From: Trichomonas vaginalis G3
Taxonomy: Eukaryota > Parabasalia > Trichomonadida > Trichomonadidae
Assembly: GCF_026262505.1 (NCBI RefSeq)
Contig: NC_067204.1
Coordinates: 5,365,797-5,429,796, forward strand
Direction: 5' to 3'
Length of the DNA: 64,000 nucleotides
The position numbers and the translations under genes are program-made. The first letter of the stretch is position 1, and each line of letters opens with the position of its first letter. The notes under the pieces are model-generated. The model was not told the DNA's origin and ran no database searches. It worked only from the letters and a program-made list of their open reading frames with translations. Shown one piece after another: positions 1 to 9,283 of this stretch.

Positions 1-356
1 GTAACATAATTGCCCAAGTCATTTTTTTAAAGAAAAAAAATGGTGACTTTTTAAACTACCATTTGTAGCGGAAATGAAAGGTTTTGAGGTATATAACATT
101 AATATGTATCCCAAAGCCTTCCATCTCCACTACAAATGGGAGAAACTTTGTCCGAAGAGTTTAACATCCGGACAAAGTTTCTCCCATTTTAAAAAGGAAT
201 TGGAGGGTAAGAGGTACATATTCATACTATGTACCCCAGCATTTAATCCAATTAAAAACTTCGAAATGCAGGATATCTTGTCTAAAAAATAAAAAAAAGT
301 ACTAAATATATTGATATATCTATATATTTAACAATTTCAAACAATAAATATAACAT
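1..356. other. Gene-less host stretch with three consecutive hairpins
   Basis: No convincing gene. The stretch holds three back-to-back inverted repeats. The first is imperfect, with arms at about 59-104 and 95-139 that both begin with CCATTTGTAG when read inward. The second is perfect, 21-bp arms at 134-154 and 169-189 around a 14-nt loop. The third is GGTACATA at 213-220 and its complement at 228-235. A 72-codon open frame runs through the hairpins but has no recognisable features and is probably incidental. The stretch could be a small palindromic transposon remnant or an RNA gene; I cannot tell. Confidence 0.5.
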
Positions 357-1574
357 TCAGCTTAACCGCAAAACAACATCTTTGATTTTTTCGATGTTAA
401 TAGATTTATCATTGATATGAGCCTGATTCAATATAACCATCCATCCTTCCTTCATATATGATGAATCATCAGGATTATTTGGCTGATATCGTTGGAAATT
501 AGCTCCTATTTCAGGATTAATCGAAACAACAACTCTTGCAGCGTCGATTGCTGTTTTTTGAATATTGGGATTCCAATGGTAAGAGCATTTATCAATTCCT
601 TGCATTATCATTGGATATAATATTTCTCCTTGGCTTACAAACGAAACCATGAAGTTTCTATTGGTTATAACTGAAAGTGCAGCTGCATTAACTTTGAAAT
701 TTGATGAATTCAAAGCTTTATTGAGTATACTAAAGATGATTTTTCCACAATCTAACATTATATCGGATTTGAGGTAAGGCGCGATAAAGGTGAATATATT
801 AATGAAGGAACATTCCTTGTTTGTATCGGTTAGTGGCCAATGTTTTACAATTTCCTGAAGAATCCAGATAGAAAGCGTGTGATCTTGAGCTACGTAGTAT
901 TCAGTGACCAAACTGAATGGTTCGTAGAATTCGTATGACATTTGCGATGTAATTAAAGGGAATATGATTTTCTTGTAAAGATCAAAAAATGGAGGTTTCA
1001 AAGGTGTCTGTTGGATTTTAAGGAAATGTAACATGAACCGTAAACAAGGTGCAACGCAAGGATATAATGTGAAGTTATCGTGATATTTAAGGATTTGCTT
1101 CAAAATTGATTGAAAAATCACTTGTCTGTAGCCTGAAACGGTATCAAATACGAGGAATATAAAGCTTTCGACAGCTTGTGTCTCTTTTGAATCAGGGCTT
1201 TCGAAAAGAGAAACATATTGTTGTATAAAATCTTTTGTTAATAAATCGTGAAGAAAAGAACTCTCTGAATTAGATACGTACTGGTATAGTATTCGATGGA
1301 TGATTGACAGATGCATCCAGCTGTTTGTGTTAATCGGAATGCGAGAATCTGCGTAAATTATTGTTAAAGGAATAGGAGGGATTTGGCGTAATAAGTTTAT
1401 CTTAATCATCTCAAATATTTCTAGGCGAACTTCATTAGCCAGATTTCTAAACGCTTGAACATTTATGACAGTATTGTAAATTTTTGTAAGATAATCTGCC
1501 TTTTTTGTACGCATACCTATGGTCTGTGGGTTGTCAAAATCAATTATTACTTTGCAGTACTGCAAAATTTCCAT
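357..1574 (-). CDS. PP2A regulatory subunit, B56 (B') family
   Basis: This would be a regulatory B56-type subunit that selects substrates for the PP2A phosphatase holoenzyme. The 405-residue product is all helical (HEAT-like). It follows the B56 core: an N-terminal segment MEILQYCKVIIDF, then LFESPDSKETQAVESF, which matches the family LFDSEDPRERDFLK region, then ILQEIVKHWPLTDTNKE, matching the family LLKYWPKTHSPKE motif. Near the C-terminus HWNPNIQKTAIDAARVV matches the HWN...I..L region. I start it at the ATG at 1574, where B56 similarity begins. The frame stays open upstream to about 1800 but contains no ATG. TCATTTA directly upstream (1575-1581, minus strand) fits the trichomonad initiator TCA-Py-(T/A). 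The acidic and variable tails of animal B56 proteins are absent. Confidence 0.85.
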   Translation of the reverse strand: MEILQYCKVIIDFDNPQTIGMRTKKADYLTKIYNTVINVQAFRNLANEVRLEIFEMIKINLLRQIPPIPLTIIYADSRIPINTNSWMHLSIIHRILYQYVSNSESSFLHDLLTKDFIQQYVSLFESPDSKETQAVESFIFLVFDTVSGYRQVIFQSILKQILKYHDNFTLYPCVAPCLRFMLHFLKIQQTPLKPPFFDLYKKIIFPLITSQMSYEFYEPFSLVTEYYVAQDHTLSIWILQEIVKHWPLTDTNKECSFINIFTFIAPYLKSDIMLDCGKIIFSILNKALNSSNFKVNAAALSVITNRNFMVSFVSQGEILYPMIMQGIDKCSYHWNPNIQKTAIDAARVVVSINPEIGANFQRYQPNNPDDSSYMKEGWMVILNQAHINDKSINIEKIKDVVLRLS

Positions 1575-1581
1575 TAAATGA
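1575..1581 (-). promoter_or_regulatory. Initiator (Inr) of the B56 gene
   Basis: On the minus strand TCATTTA lies immediately before the chosen ATG. T. vaginalis genes are known to use an Inr, TCA(+1)Py(T/A), a few bases before the start codon. The match supports the downstream ATG over an upstream extension. Confidence 0.5.
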
Positions 1582-2238
1582 ACAGTTGATACAGGAGCTA
1601 ACAAGATAGAGTTATCTTCTGCTCCTTGTAACGCTGCTTGAACCTCAACCGCTTGAAGGGGAAGAGAGTTCCTTGCAGATACTGATATATTTGTCCTTGG
1701 ATTTGCCCTTAATTTGGGAAGAGAGTTTGATAAGTTCTCTCTCGCAGGTGGAGCTGAAGGAGGACATTCTGTTCGTACTGTACTACTTTTTTTCTGTTGT
1801 TAGAAATAAAAACATACATATCGGTGTAATAAATTCTTCGTTTGGGAAAATGATATGAAAAGTTATTTTTTAACATCTTAGCATGTAACACACTTAGAAA
1901 GCAAATCAATAAATAACCTTAGAAAGAAAATTGTTGAAAGCTCTCAATGAGTCAGAAATTGTTTAAAATAATTTCAAAAAATTCGCAGACATGATTCAAA
2001 TATTGAAAAGTGATACTGTTTTGCAAACCCATATTGTTATTGTATCATTGAGATATTTTTCTAACAATTCTGTTCGATGCGGATTGAAAATATATTTTAC
2101 GATCATTTCAATTTAGTTTGATAAAGTTACATTCTCAATTTTCATTGCTATTTCGCTTTCTTGGACAAAGATTATTATTAGGAGGCAAAGAAAAGAATGA
2201 TTTTTAAGTATCAAATCCATTTTATTAAGAATAATTTT
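1582..2238. other. Gene-less host stretch left of Polinton E1
   Basis: AT-rich spacer. Short open frames here are antisense to, or an ATG-less continuation of, the B56 frame. Its right end (2233-2238, aatttt) is the left copy of the 6-bp target duplication made by Polinton E1. Confidence 0.6.
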
Positions 2239-2463
2239 AGTAGTAGTATATGACGGGTTGTGTGACTTTTTTTGTAAACGTAAGAATTCATACAATATTG
2301 AACGATTTTGTATCATTTTTTTTAACATATGAAGTAAAAAATGTATGATTCTTACGGTTTTTATTCTTACGTTTTTGAATAAATCAAGATTTAAAAAATT
2401 GACTTCTTACGTAAAATTAAAACTAAGTTAAATTTATTTTTTTTATTTTTTATTTTATAATAA
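2239..2463. repeat. E1 left terminal inverted repeat
   Basis: The first 225 bases of E1 match the complement of 33964-34189 with only tiny differences. The repeat ends exactly at the ATG of the first gene (2464), as the right copy ends at the ATG of the last gene (33963). Its inner part (TTTATTTTTTTTATTTTTT type) therefore doubles as promoter and leader for both terminal genes. It also contains repeated TTCTTACG-type words. Confidence 0.85.
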
Positions 2464-3600
2464 ATGAGTATAACAACTAATTCATTGAAATCTTTAAAGT
2501 TCACTAATTCAGAATTAGAAAATATTTTAGAAAATTTTGGAGACGGTTCTTATCCAACATATATGCAGAATGTGAAAGAGTTTTCCAGATTGTTGAATGA
2601 ATTTAAATATAACGGACCAATTACTAAAAAGGCTATAATGAGATATTTATATCCCAAAAAAGTTGAAAAACAGGAGAATATTCCTCTTTATGGTCCAGAG
2701 GACCTGGGCTCAGAGAGCCCTGAAACACCTCCTGAATATTTTGAAGAAAAAATTAAACAAGATGAATATTATAACGATGAGATTGAGAAATTGGAACAAT
2801 TAAGAAATGAAATAGATGAAAAAATTAAGGAATTGAGAAATGCTGAGAATGAAGTAGAGGGTTTAATGAATATCCCAGCTTCAGAATCAGAAGTTCAAAA
2901 ATCACATGAGGAAAGATATAAAAATTACTTTTTGGAATCTACTAAAAATTTATTAGATGGTGATATTGACGAAACACTTTCAGAAGAAGGCACAAAATTT
3001 ATTCATAAACATAAGTTACAATTTATTGACGATGGAGATTATCCATGTATATTACTTTCACCTCCTTTTGATTCTGAAAAATTCAAAAAAGCACTGAAAA
3101 ATGTAACATATGCAACAAATACGATTAAGAAAGAAGACCATGATATTTACATAAATTATTATTTAAATAAATGTACAGGTGTTGATAAAGTTTTTGATTT
3201 GTTAGATAAAATATCAAAAGAAACAATTGGTACATATAAAATTTTATGCGATTGTGGTTTCATTATTGAAGATACCAATAATGTTTCATATGAAAGAACA
3301 GCACCGAAGGAAGACGAAGTTGAAAGGTCTATACCATTCGTTATTAAGAACATAAAAGATATGAAAACTTATAAACATTATATTTATTCATTTATTTCAG
3401 AAAAAATGGAAGCAACCCATAAAACATCATCTCATCATTTTATAGCTATTCATACATTCCTTTTCAAAGTTGTGAAATTAAATAAGACAGGAATTAGATT
3501 TAATGTATCAGGGTACGCATTCTTGAGTAAATTAAAATGTATTCGTCACGTCGCAGATGATAAAAATTTATGTGTTCTTAATTCATTTTATGGGTTTTAA
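2464..3600 (+). CDS. Conserved Polinton protein, 378 aa (E1 copy)
   Basis: No assigned function. Layout: a small helical N-terminal domain (about residues 5-62), an acidic low-complexity linker, a coiled-coil heptad stretch (about 95-130), then a 240-residue C-terminal region nearly identical to the E3 homologue at 42009-43127. The N-terminal 125 residues are clearly diverged from E3. The linker contains an in-frame GC-rich double hairpin (2692-2720). The C-terminus ends with DDKNLCVLNSFYG, which loosely recalls the catalytic-cysteine motif of OTU-like proteases; this is only a suggestion. It lies directly upstream of the DNA-polymerase gene in both E1 and E3, which hints at a replication role such as a terminal or origin-binding protein. 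The ATG sits at the inner edge of the terminal repeat. Confidence 0.75.
   Translation: MSITTNSLKSLKFTNSELENILENFGDGSYPTYMQNVKEFSRLLNEFKYNGPITKKAIMRYLYPKKVEKQENIPLYGPEDLGSESPETPPEYFEEKIKQDEYYNDEIEKLEQLRNEIDEKIKELRNAENEVEGLMNIPASESEVQKSHEERYKNYFLESTKNLLDGDIDETLSEEGTKFIHKHKLQFIDDGDYPCILLSPPFDSEKFKKALKNVTYATNTIKKEDHDIYINYYLNKCTGVDKVFDLLDKISKETIGTYKILCDCGFIIEDTNNVSYERTAPKEDEVERSIPFVIKNIKDMKTYKHYIYSFISEKMEATHKTSSHHFIAIHTFLFKVVKLNKTGIRFNVSGYAFLSKLKCIRHVADDKNLCVLNSFYGF
2692..2720. repeat. GC-rich double mini-hairpin inside the 378-aa gene
   Basis: Two adjacent perfect hairpins: GGTCC-AGA-GGACC (2692-2704), one spacer base, then GGGCTC-AGA-GAGCCC (2706-2720). Both have 3-nt loops. The block is strikingly GC-rich in AT-rich surroundings, is read in frame (GPEDLGSESPE), and has no counterpart in the E3 homologue. 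Confidence 0.75.
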
Positions 3601-3604
3601 CCCT

Positions 3605-3620
3605 GGACTCTCTGAGTCTC
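3605..3620. repeat. GC-rich mini-hairpin after the 378-aa gene
   Basis: GACTC-TCT-GAGTC at 3606-3618 follows the stop codon. The matching place in E3 (about 43130) reads CCCTGGAC then TTTAAA directly. The E1 copy therefore carries about 16 extra bases containing this hairpin. Confidence 0.6.
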
Positions 3621-3673
3621 GGACTTTAAAAAATAAACTTTATTTTTATTTTTTAATTTTTATTCTTACATAA

Positions 3674-4500
3674 ATGAACAAAAACGGAACAGCTAAAATG
3701 AATGATAATCAAATTAGAGCAGAAGGTAGAAGGTTATTTAAACGCTTCTATAACATTCCTGATGGTGTTAATCCTAAAACTCGTAGAAGCTATTTAAATG
3801 AAGCAATAGATGCATATGAAGGTTTTGACATTTCATCAGAAAGTGAGAGGTTAGCAAGAATGTTAAACGTTAATATTGATTTTTATTATTGTGACCCTCA
3901 ACCAGAAGACGTAGACATTAACAAGGTAGACTTTCCATTAGTGGAATCAATAATGATAGATCCAGAATTTGAAACAGTAAATATTTTATTAACACAGAGT
4001 CCATGTGGAAAACTTCACGCTGACAGAATTACAGGCGTTGAAGCACTCACAGGATATAAAGTTTGCCCCTTTTGCAAAGAAGAAGTTTATTCTATCCGTG
4101 ATGATCCAGAAAGGAAAAACCAAAGAAGATTTTTAAAACATTGTGAGAAATGTAAAGAAAATAATGGAAGATTAATTCAAGACGTTCAGTTGCAAAAGAC
4201 ACAGCAACCATATGCACCACATATCACGAAACAGAAGATATATCAATGGCTATTAGCACATAATTTGCAGGAATATTATAAACCAACAAGATATTATATT
4301 ACTTTTGACTTCGAAACATTAGAGACTAAAGAAGAATTACAACTTTCTGAGTGTGCAACTTTAAACGCTTACTTAAAACCATTCATGGTATCATCAACGG
4401 TTAAATTAAACGATAAAACATATACGAGGAATTTTTGCTTAACTTCGAGTGATTCTTTTATTTCTGATTGGATTGAGTTTTCAACGTTGAACTGGAATAG
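3674..4500 (+). pseudogene. Protein-primed DNA polymerase B, N-terminal part (E1)
   Basis: Nearly identical to the beginning of the E3 polymerase at 43191. It includes a cysteine-rich segment VCPFCKEEV...HCEKCKENN (a zinc-binding look) and the exonuclease I motif TFDFETLE. The later exonuclease motifs and the polymerase domain are not present in E1, so this is a non-functional relic. The leader AATAAACTTTATTTTTATTTTTT...CTTACATAA upstream of the ATG matches that of E3. It is followed at once by the capsid gene on the opposite strand. Confidence 0.8.
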
Positions 4501-5451
4501 TGCATAAGAATGAAGTTTGGTCTTTCCATGTTCTAGCTAATGGTGTGCCATTATCATCATTCAGTGGTCTAGTTAATGAGTCCTCGTATTCTTCTGTGCA
4601 TTCATTCACTCCATCTAAATCAGAAGCTTGAAGCATACGTGTAAAGAATATGTCACCCACTGTGGTCATCGCTTGATCGGGGAAGTTTCTGGAATCTATA
4701 GTGACCTGAAGACCTCGAAGCATTGATTTTCTAAAACCGTTCTTTGCATTGCATTCTTCGGAAATGTTAACACAACATCTGTAACATTATGAAGAGCGTA
4801 TGAGAAATCTGAGCTGATACCTTCAGGAGTGATGCAACCTCCATTTAGTGAACGAACGTCAATATGTTGAGCTGGAATCATGAATGGATCTTCCTTACTA
4901 AATAAACGTGGTATTGCTTTAACTGATTCTTCAATTAAACCATATCCTGGTGTAATGCATTTATCCTCTAAAACTTCCATCTTTGTGCATGAAATAATAA
5001 CGTCATCAACTGTTGCGTCAGCAGATGTAGCGGCTAAGCTTGTAATTAATTTGGTAGGAAGTCCGATTTGTTGGAATTTGCGATCATATTTATAAACATG
5101 ATTCATAATCTTTTCATAATTTTCATCAGTTATCTTTTCATAAACATAATTTTGTAAATCAGCAACTCTTAACGGGTCAACCTGACAAAATACTAAAGTA
5201 TCCCTGAAAACATAATATTTAAGAATGATTTCACCAAATGATTTAGGATAATCATCGAACGCCTGAAATGCTAACAAATCATTTACCGGAATAATCATAT
5301 CAAAAGTGACATCAACTTCTTCATTTGCTCTCTTGAAAACTTCTGAAGGGTCAATATATTTACCACATACTGAGTTATCATATTTTTGAACATTATTATA
5401 TAACGAATGAACAAATTTTTTAACTTTCCTTTCTGATTTTGGTTTATATGT
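4501..5451 (-). pseudogene. Major capsid protein, one part (E1)
   Basis: Almost identical to the E3 capsid gene (52984-54622). It carries the conserved stretches KYIDPSEVFKRANEEVDV and LTFPKNAMQRTVLENQ. This part stops at the left end of inserted Polinton E2 (5452); another part lies beyond E2's right end at 32071-32492. The gene is broken, and E2's insertion is one of the causes. The identity as a Polinton double-jelly-roll capsid is inferred from gene position, length and co-occurrence with the packaging ATPase, not from a structure search. Confidence 0.7.
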
Positions 5452-5654
5452 AGTTAGTATGGGTAACTTGGGTACGGCGGCACTGCGTTCCACCTTACCC
5501 AACTTAACCTTAAATATTTACAAAACCGTCTGACACATAAATGACTTCACTAATGACTTCACTAACGACTTCACTAACATTTTCACTAACATTTTCACTA
5601 ACGACTTCACTACTGTAAAAATAAACGTTCTCACTAACGTTCCCACTAATGTTC

Positions 5655-5981
5655 TCATTTACAAAAGTATTGCAGCGCTTCCCATTGCTGTGCTTCACAC
5701 AATAGTTCATATTCTTCAGTATCGCTGCTGTCACTCCAATCGTCAGAGTCAAAGTCACTGTCAAAATAAATGTTAGTAAGTTTTGACAAAGCTAATGAAA
5801 CACGCTTACCGTTTGTATCTATTGCTTTTATATATCTCCCATTATGTTTGTTGTCATAAACGCTCAAACTAACTTTACCCTTTCTCCCTCGTATCTGATA
5901 GAATGTATTTTCACGAGGAACGAAGAACAAATTCTTGAACTCATGACCGTTGTAGTTTGTTATCTCAATAGTTTTCGTCAT
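5655..5981 (-). CDS. Terminal-repeat gene, 108 aa (left copy)
   Basis: No recognised family. Begins MTKTIEITNYNGHEFKN. The first 70 residues look like a compact beta-rich domain rich in basic residues (YQIRGRKGKVSLSVYDNKHNG). The C-terminus is very acidic (DSDFDSDDWSDSSDTEEYE). Because the gene lies wholly inside the terminal repeat, a second identical copy is at 31553-31879. Both are read outward, toward the element tips. A basic domain plus acidic tail encoded next to the ends suggests an end-binding or early regulatory protein (inference). Confidence 0.7.
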   Translation of the reverse strand: MTKTIEITNYNGHEFKNLFFVPRENTFYQIRGRKGKVSLSVYDNKHNGRYIKAIDTNGKRVSLALSKLTNIYFDSDFDSDDWSDSSDTEEYELLCEAQQWEALQYFCK

Positions 5982-6066
5982 TTATATAAAAATAAAATAA
6001 AAAATAAACTTAAAAATTAATGATATCACCACTCCCACACGTATGAAAACATAGCACAAAAATAAA

Positions 6067-6118
6067 TTTAGGTGAAGTGGTGAGATCTAACCTCATTTCT
6101 ACCCTCATTTCTAACCTT
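6067..6118 (-). repeat. Iteron palindrome cassette C1 (hybrid)
   Basis: Read on the minus strand: heptamers GGTTAGA, GGGTAGA and GGTTAGA at about one-helical-turn spacing, an AGATCT centre, then complements of a different heptamer (TCTCACC, TTCACCT). The equivalent cassette in the right terminal repeat (31422-31470) has matching halves, so this one is a hybrid of two types. Confidence 0.7.
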
Positions 6119-6133
6119 GTTGAATTCATTGCT

Positions 6134-6370
6134 TTATAACTCTCTTCCTTTCTCCAACTCTTCTAGCTTCTTCTTAAGTTCAGCAATGTTGTCCTCATGA
6201 AGTTTAATCTTTCTCAAAATTCCTTCTTTATCTAATGGTTGCTTTATCTTTCTAAACTGAACTCTACCATCCTTCATAGTATGAATGTAAAAACCTTCTG
6301 GAATAGTTCCTGATTTAATGTATTCTACCAAAAACTTTTGTTTCATTGCTTCAGTGACTTTAGTCGTCAT
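6134..6370 (-). CDS. Small coiled-coil protein, 78 aa (E2)
   Basis: Unrecognised. Begins MTTKVTEAMKQKFLVEYIK, then a short region FYIHTMKDGRVQFRKIKQP that resembles the start of the 144-aa gene at 8511-8945 (FYYVSQSKDGKIYVRKRKVP), then a strong C-terminal coiled coil (LHEDNIAELKKKLEELEKG). The last codons lie in the terminal repeat. It is first in a minus-strand virion-gene block with 6421, 6910 and 8511, so probably a structural or assembly accessory. The AT-rich leader just upstream is typical for E2 genes. Confidence 0.6.
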   Translation of the reverse strand: MTTKVTEAMKQKFLVEYIKSGTIPEGFYIHTMKDGRVQFRKIKQPLDKEGILRKIKLHEDNIAELKKKLEELEKGREL

Positions 6371-6420
6371 TTCAAATCAAAATAAAAATTTTAATATTAA
6401 ATAAAAATAACGTTATTTTT

Positions 6421-6879
6421 TCAGTAAGGAAACGCAGGAGTTTTACGATTTATTTGAGGAGTAGGTTCTGGTTTAAATGTTGGAGTCGGTTTAGGAGTTG
6501 ACTTTTGAACAGGAGTTTGTACTTCCATAGGTTCAGGAGTCATTGAAGGTTTTGCTTGTGAAGGCGTTGGTTTTGGCGAAGGTGTTGGAGTTTGTTTAAC
6601 TTCAGCTACTTCAGTATTATTTACAACATTTGCTTTATTTCTTTTCAACATCATTACTGCTCCTGCTGTAGCTAGCAAACCTAGTGGGAGACCATATTTT
6701 ATATAAGGACTTGACCAAATGCTATTTTTGACAGGAGCTGGTGGAACACCTAACCTTGGTGAGACTGCTCTTTGCCATTGTGCAGCTCGTAAGAAATATT
6801 CAATAGGTGCTCCATAATCGTTTGGTAAAGTTTGTTTCATAGATGGTGAAGGTTCACGAGAGCTTGATGAAGAACTCAT
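6421..6879 (-). CDS. Single-pass membrane protein with Pro-rich tail, 152 aa (E2)
   Basis: Ser-rich N-terminus, then an amphipathic stretch, one hydrophobic segment (about residues 58-78, IKYGLPLGLLATAGAVMML), then a Pro/Thr/Lys-rich tail (PTPSPKPTPSQAKP and similar). This looks like a virion membrane or membrane-penetration protein. Next to the capsid gene and on the same strand, it probably belongs to the particle. No family assigned. Confidence 0.6.
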   Translation of the reverse strand: MSSSSSSREPSPSMKQTLPNDYGAPIEYFLRAAQWQRAVSPRLGVPPAPVKNSIWSSPYIKYGLPLGLLATAGAVMMLKRNKANVVNNTEVAEVKQTPTPSPKPTPSQAKPSMTPEPMEVQTPVQKSTPKPTPTFKPEPTPQINRKTPAFPY

Positions 6880-6909
6880 TTATAAGCTTTAAAAATAAAC
6901 GTTCATCCT

Positions 6910-8483
6910 TTATTCCTCACTGTCGTCCGTAGCTAAGTTATAGTCATCTAATCTTATTATTGGTATGCCATTAGCACGCACCTGAATGGCAAAGCAACAA
7001 TCCCTCATAAATCCAATAAGTGGCTTTGGTACGTTTTCAGTTGCTAGTTCAATAGGTCCTTTAACAGACAATTTGTATGTTATTGGAGCAGTAGATGTTT
7101 GACCTTGCTGGAAGCAAAAGTCCACTTCTGTTGGAAAACCACATAAGAAATGTGTGTTGTCATAGCTATCCCATTTATGTTCCACACTACCATCATCCAC
7201 CAATGACCTCATAACATCTTCATTAAATCCTATCATATCATTGTTTGTATTGCAAGCGTTCGCAACCATTTCATAAAATACAGGTCCATATGATTTTTCA
7301 GGTTCTGCAGGCATATTTCCATAAGCTCCCATGGAAAGCTGAAGATATTTAAACTTAGGGTTCTCAAAATTAACATAATAGTTGTCTTTCTTTCTAAATA
7401 GTGCCCAAATACTTTTAACATTAATAGGCGTATAAGCTGCTGTAAATGTTGCACTTGAACTATCTGTATTCTTTGAGAATGAACCATCCATAGGAATCCA
7501 ATCCATAACTTTAACAGGAAAACATAAAGCCTCGTTTGTATAATGTTCTACAAGTTCTGTATAAATGTTAGGGTCTAAAGAGAATGACTTTGGATGAATG
7601 AAACATTCATTAAAATCCATCTTTGTTCGAAATAGTTGCTGGGTTACAGTTGTAATAGTAACTGTTCCACTAGCTTCTATTGCCTTCGTTATCATAGTGA
7701 ATGGTTCATTCCATGGAACAAATTTATTTGTCGGTGGATTTGAATCTGAAGCAAATGCAACTTTAAGAGTTGGATTGAAAGCAATGATATCATTTACAGA
7801 TATAGATGTGCATTGTAAGGCGTCGCTACTGAACTTTACTTTAAGCTGAATGTTACCGCAAATGCAGGAATAAATCGAATAGCTTCTAATGGAAGGAATC
7901 TTCTAACAGGAATTCTTAAACGAAGCTTAAAATCAAATGATTTTCCTGCTGTAATTGGACCACTAACAATTTGTCCTGTTCTGCATGTTCCCGAATGACT
8001 CCATACATCTTCATGTCGAGTCTTTGAGAAAACATCTACTTTCTTTATTTGTTCGGTAGTTTGTGAGTTTGAAGTTATATATGCTTCTTCTCTTGCGTTG
8101 TCTTGAGAATATACGATACGACCATTTGCAAGGATTTGATATCCAGCAACTGCATAGAAAGCGTCATCGAAACCAATCCAAAATCCTGGTGGGTTTGTTT
8201 TATTGGAACCTGAACCAATTTCTTTATCTACAATAAATTGACCTTCCATTTTATACGTAATGAATGTATTGTAAAGGTCCAATATATTTTCACCAGGAGG
8301 TGAGAGATTGAATGTTACCCATGTGTTATCTTTAGCAGTTCCAGGTTGTGATGGAATCTTTGCGTCAGAATATTTTCTATTAGTGTCACCAATTTGAACT
8401 GCATTGTCTATGATATCGAAATATGAGCGAATCTGATGAATATGCTCTGCTGGAGTAAATTCGTTTAACTGTTCGTTCTGCAT
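6910..8483 (-). pseudogene. Major capsid protein (E2)
   Basis: A long minus-strand coding region whose parts are beta-rich and Pro/Gly-turn-rich (WVTFNLSPPGENILDLYNTF near the start; KLSVKGPIELATENVPKP and CFAIQVRANGIPIIRL near the end). Length, composition and position among the ATPase, membrane protein and fibre genes fit the Polinton major capsid (double jelly roll). It is broken, about one or two breaks. Identity is inferred from context and fold-like features; a profile or structure comparison would decide. Confidence 0.6.
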
Positions 8484-8510
8484 GTATTTACTTCGGATAA
8501 AAATATCTAT

Positions 8511-8945
8511 TTACTTCATTATTCTCACTCTTCTTCTTGGCATTCGTGGTGGAAGTTGTTTCTTGACATTTTCAATGAACTGTACATTCTCTTTTGTCTC
8601 AACTTCTTTCACTGGTGGGTCAGGGTTCTTTGACTCGGTTTGCTTTTCAATGAAATTCACGAACTTTGCAATAAGCTCTTGGTTCGTTATTGAAAGAACA
8701 TCTGGCTTCTTTTCTTCTTGTTCTTTTGGTGGTTCAGTTTGAACAGAAGGTTTTATATGGGCTTCATGGACTTCAACATTGCCATACACCTTAATGTTGT
8801 CGCTCTCTGCATTCGCTAATGGAACCTTTCTTTTTCTTACGTATATTTTACCATCTTTACTCTGACTTACGTAATAGAAAGGATGTTGTATTCCTCTTGC
8901 GTCATTTAATATAATAGACTCTCGCTCTGATTTTGACAAGCTCAT
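8511..8945 (-). CDS. Unknown E2 protein, 144 aa
   Basis: N-terminal region MSLSKSERESIILNDARG followed by a beta-type segment (FYYVSQSKDGKIYVRKRKVP) shared with the 78-aa E2 protein at 6134-6370. A charged Pro/Glu/Lys-rich middle follows, then a basic tail PPRMPRRRVRIMK. The tail is suited to binding nucleic acid, so a minor core protein is conceivable (inference). It starts just upstream of the capsid gene on the same strand. Confidence 0.55.
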   Translation of the reverse strand: MSLSKSERESIILNDARGIQHPFYYVSQSKDGKIYVRKRKVPLANAESDNIKVYGNVEVHEAHIKPSVQTEPPKEQEEKKPDVLSITNQELIAKFVNFIEKQTESKNPDPPVKEVETKENVQFIENVKKQLPPRMPRRRVRIMK

Positions 8946-9043
8946 TTTACATCGGTTAAAGTTTTAATTTTGTTTTTTATCTGCAGTCAAATGACTCAGA
9001 CAAGCCCTACGGACAAGACCCAAGGGTCATAGATGTTGAAGCA

Positions 9044-9256
9044 TTGAAGAAAGAAATTCGCGAGCAAATTTTATCCGAACTGAAGGAACAAAAACAAGAA
9101 CAAAAGCCAGAGAGACCAAAGAGAAAACTTAGTGAAAAACAACTTGCTGCATTAGCTGCTGGAAGACAAAAGAACCCACTACTGGCGAAAAAGCTAGAGA
9201 AGAAGCAAAGCAAAGGAAGAACAAAAGCTAAAGAAGCTGAAGCAAAGAAAGAGTAA
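9044..9256 (+). CDS. Small basic coiled-coil protein (E2)
   Basis: About 70 residues, strongly charged: EIREQILSELKEQKQEQK then a Lys/Arg-rich end. The open frame continues upstream without an ATG, so the true start is uncertain. Just upstream at 9017-9028 is a small GACC-CAAG-GGTC hairpin. Lys-rich, so possibly a DNA-condensing core protein; no family recognised. Confidence 0.4.
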   Translation: MKKEIREQILSELKEQKQEQKPERPKRKLSEKQLAALAAGRQKNPLLAKKLEKKQSKGRTKAKEAEAKKE

Positions 9257-9283
9257 ATGGTTTATTTTTATCCGAATTAAATG

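Larger units (their letters stand above)
5452..6150. repeat. E2 left terminal inverted repeat
   Basis: Matches the complement of 31391-32070. Differences are concentrated in two places: a 15-18 bp minisatellite (TTCACTAACGACTTCAC-like, 5530-5650), which has one more unit here, and an iteron cassette at about 6067-6118, which differs in its core. Contains the 108-aa terminal gene. Confidence 0.85.

Noticed and set aside
1575-1800. Upstream extension of the B56 reading frame with a TTG start at 1604
   Set aside because: The frame is open but has no ATG. B56 similarity and the initiator motif both point to ATG 1574.
2113-2328. Small minus-strand frame crossing the left border of E1
   Set aside because: Half of it lies in the E1 terminal repeat; the host part has no recognisable features.
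5510-5764. Open frame with SENVSEVVSE repeats in the E2 terminal repeats (also 31770-32012)
   Set aside because: Overlaps the 108-aa gene in another frame and is created by a minisatellite. No credible leader.
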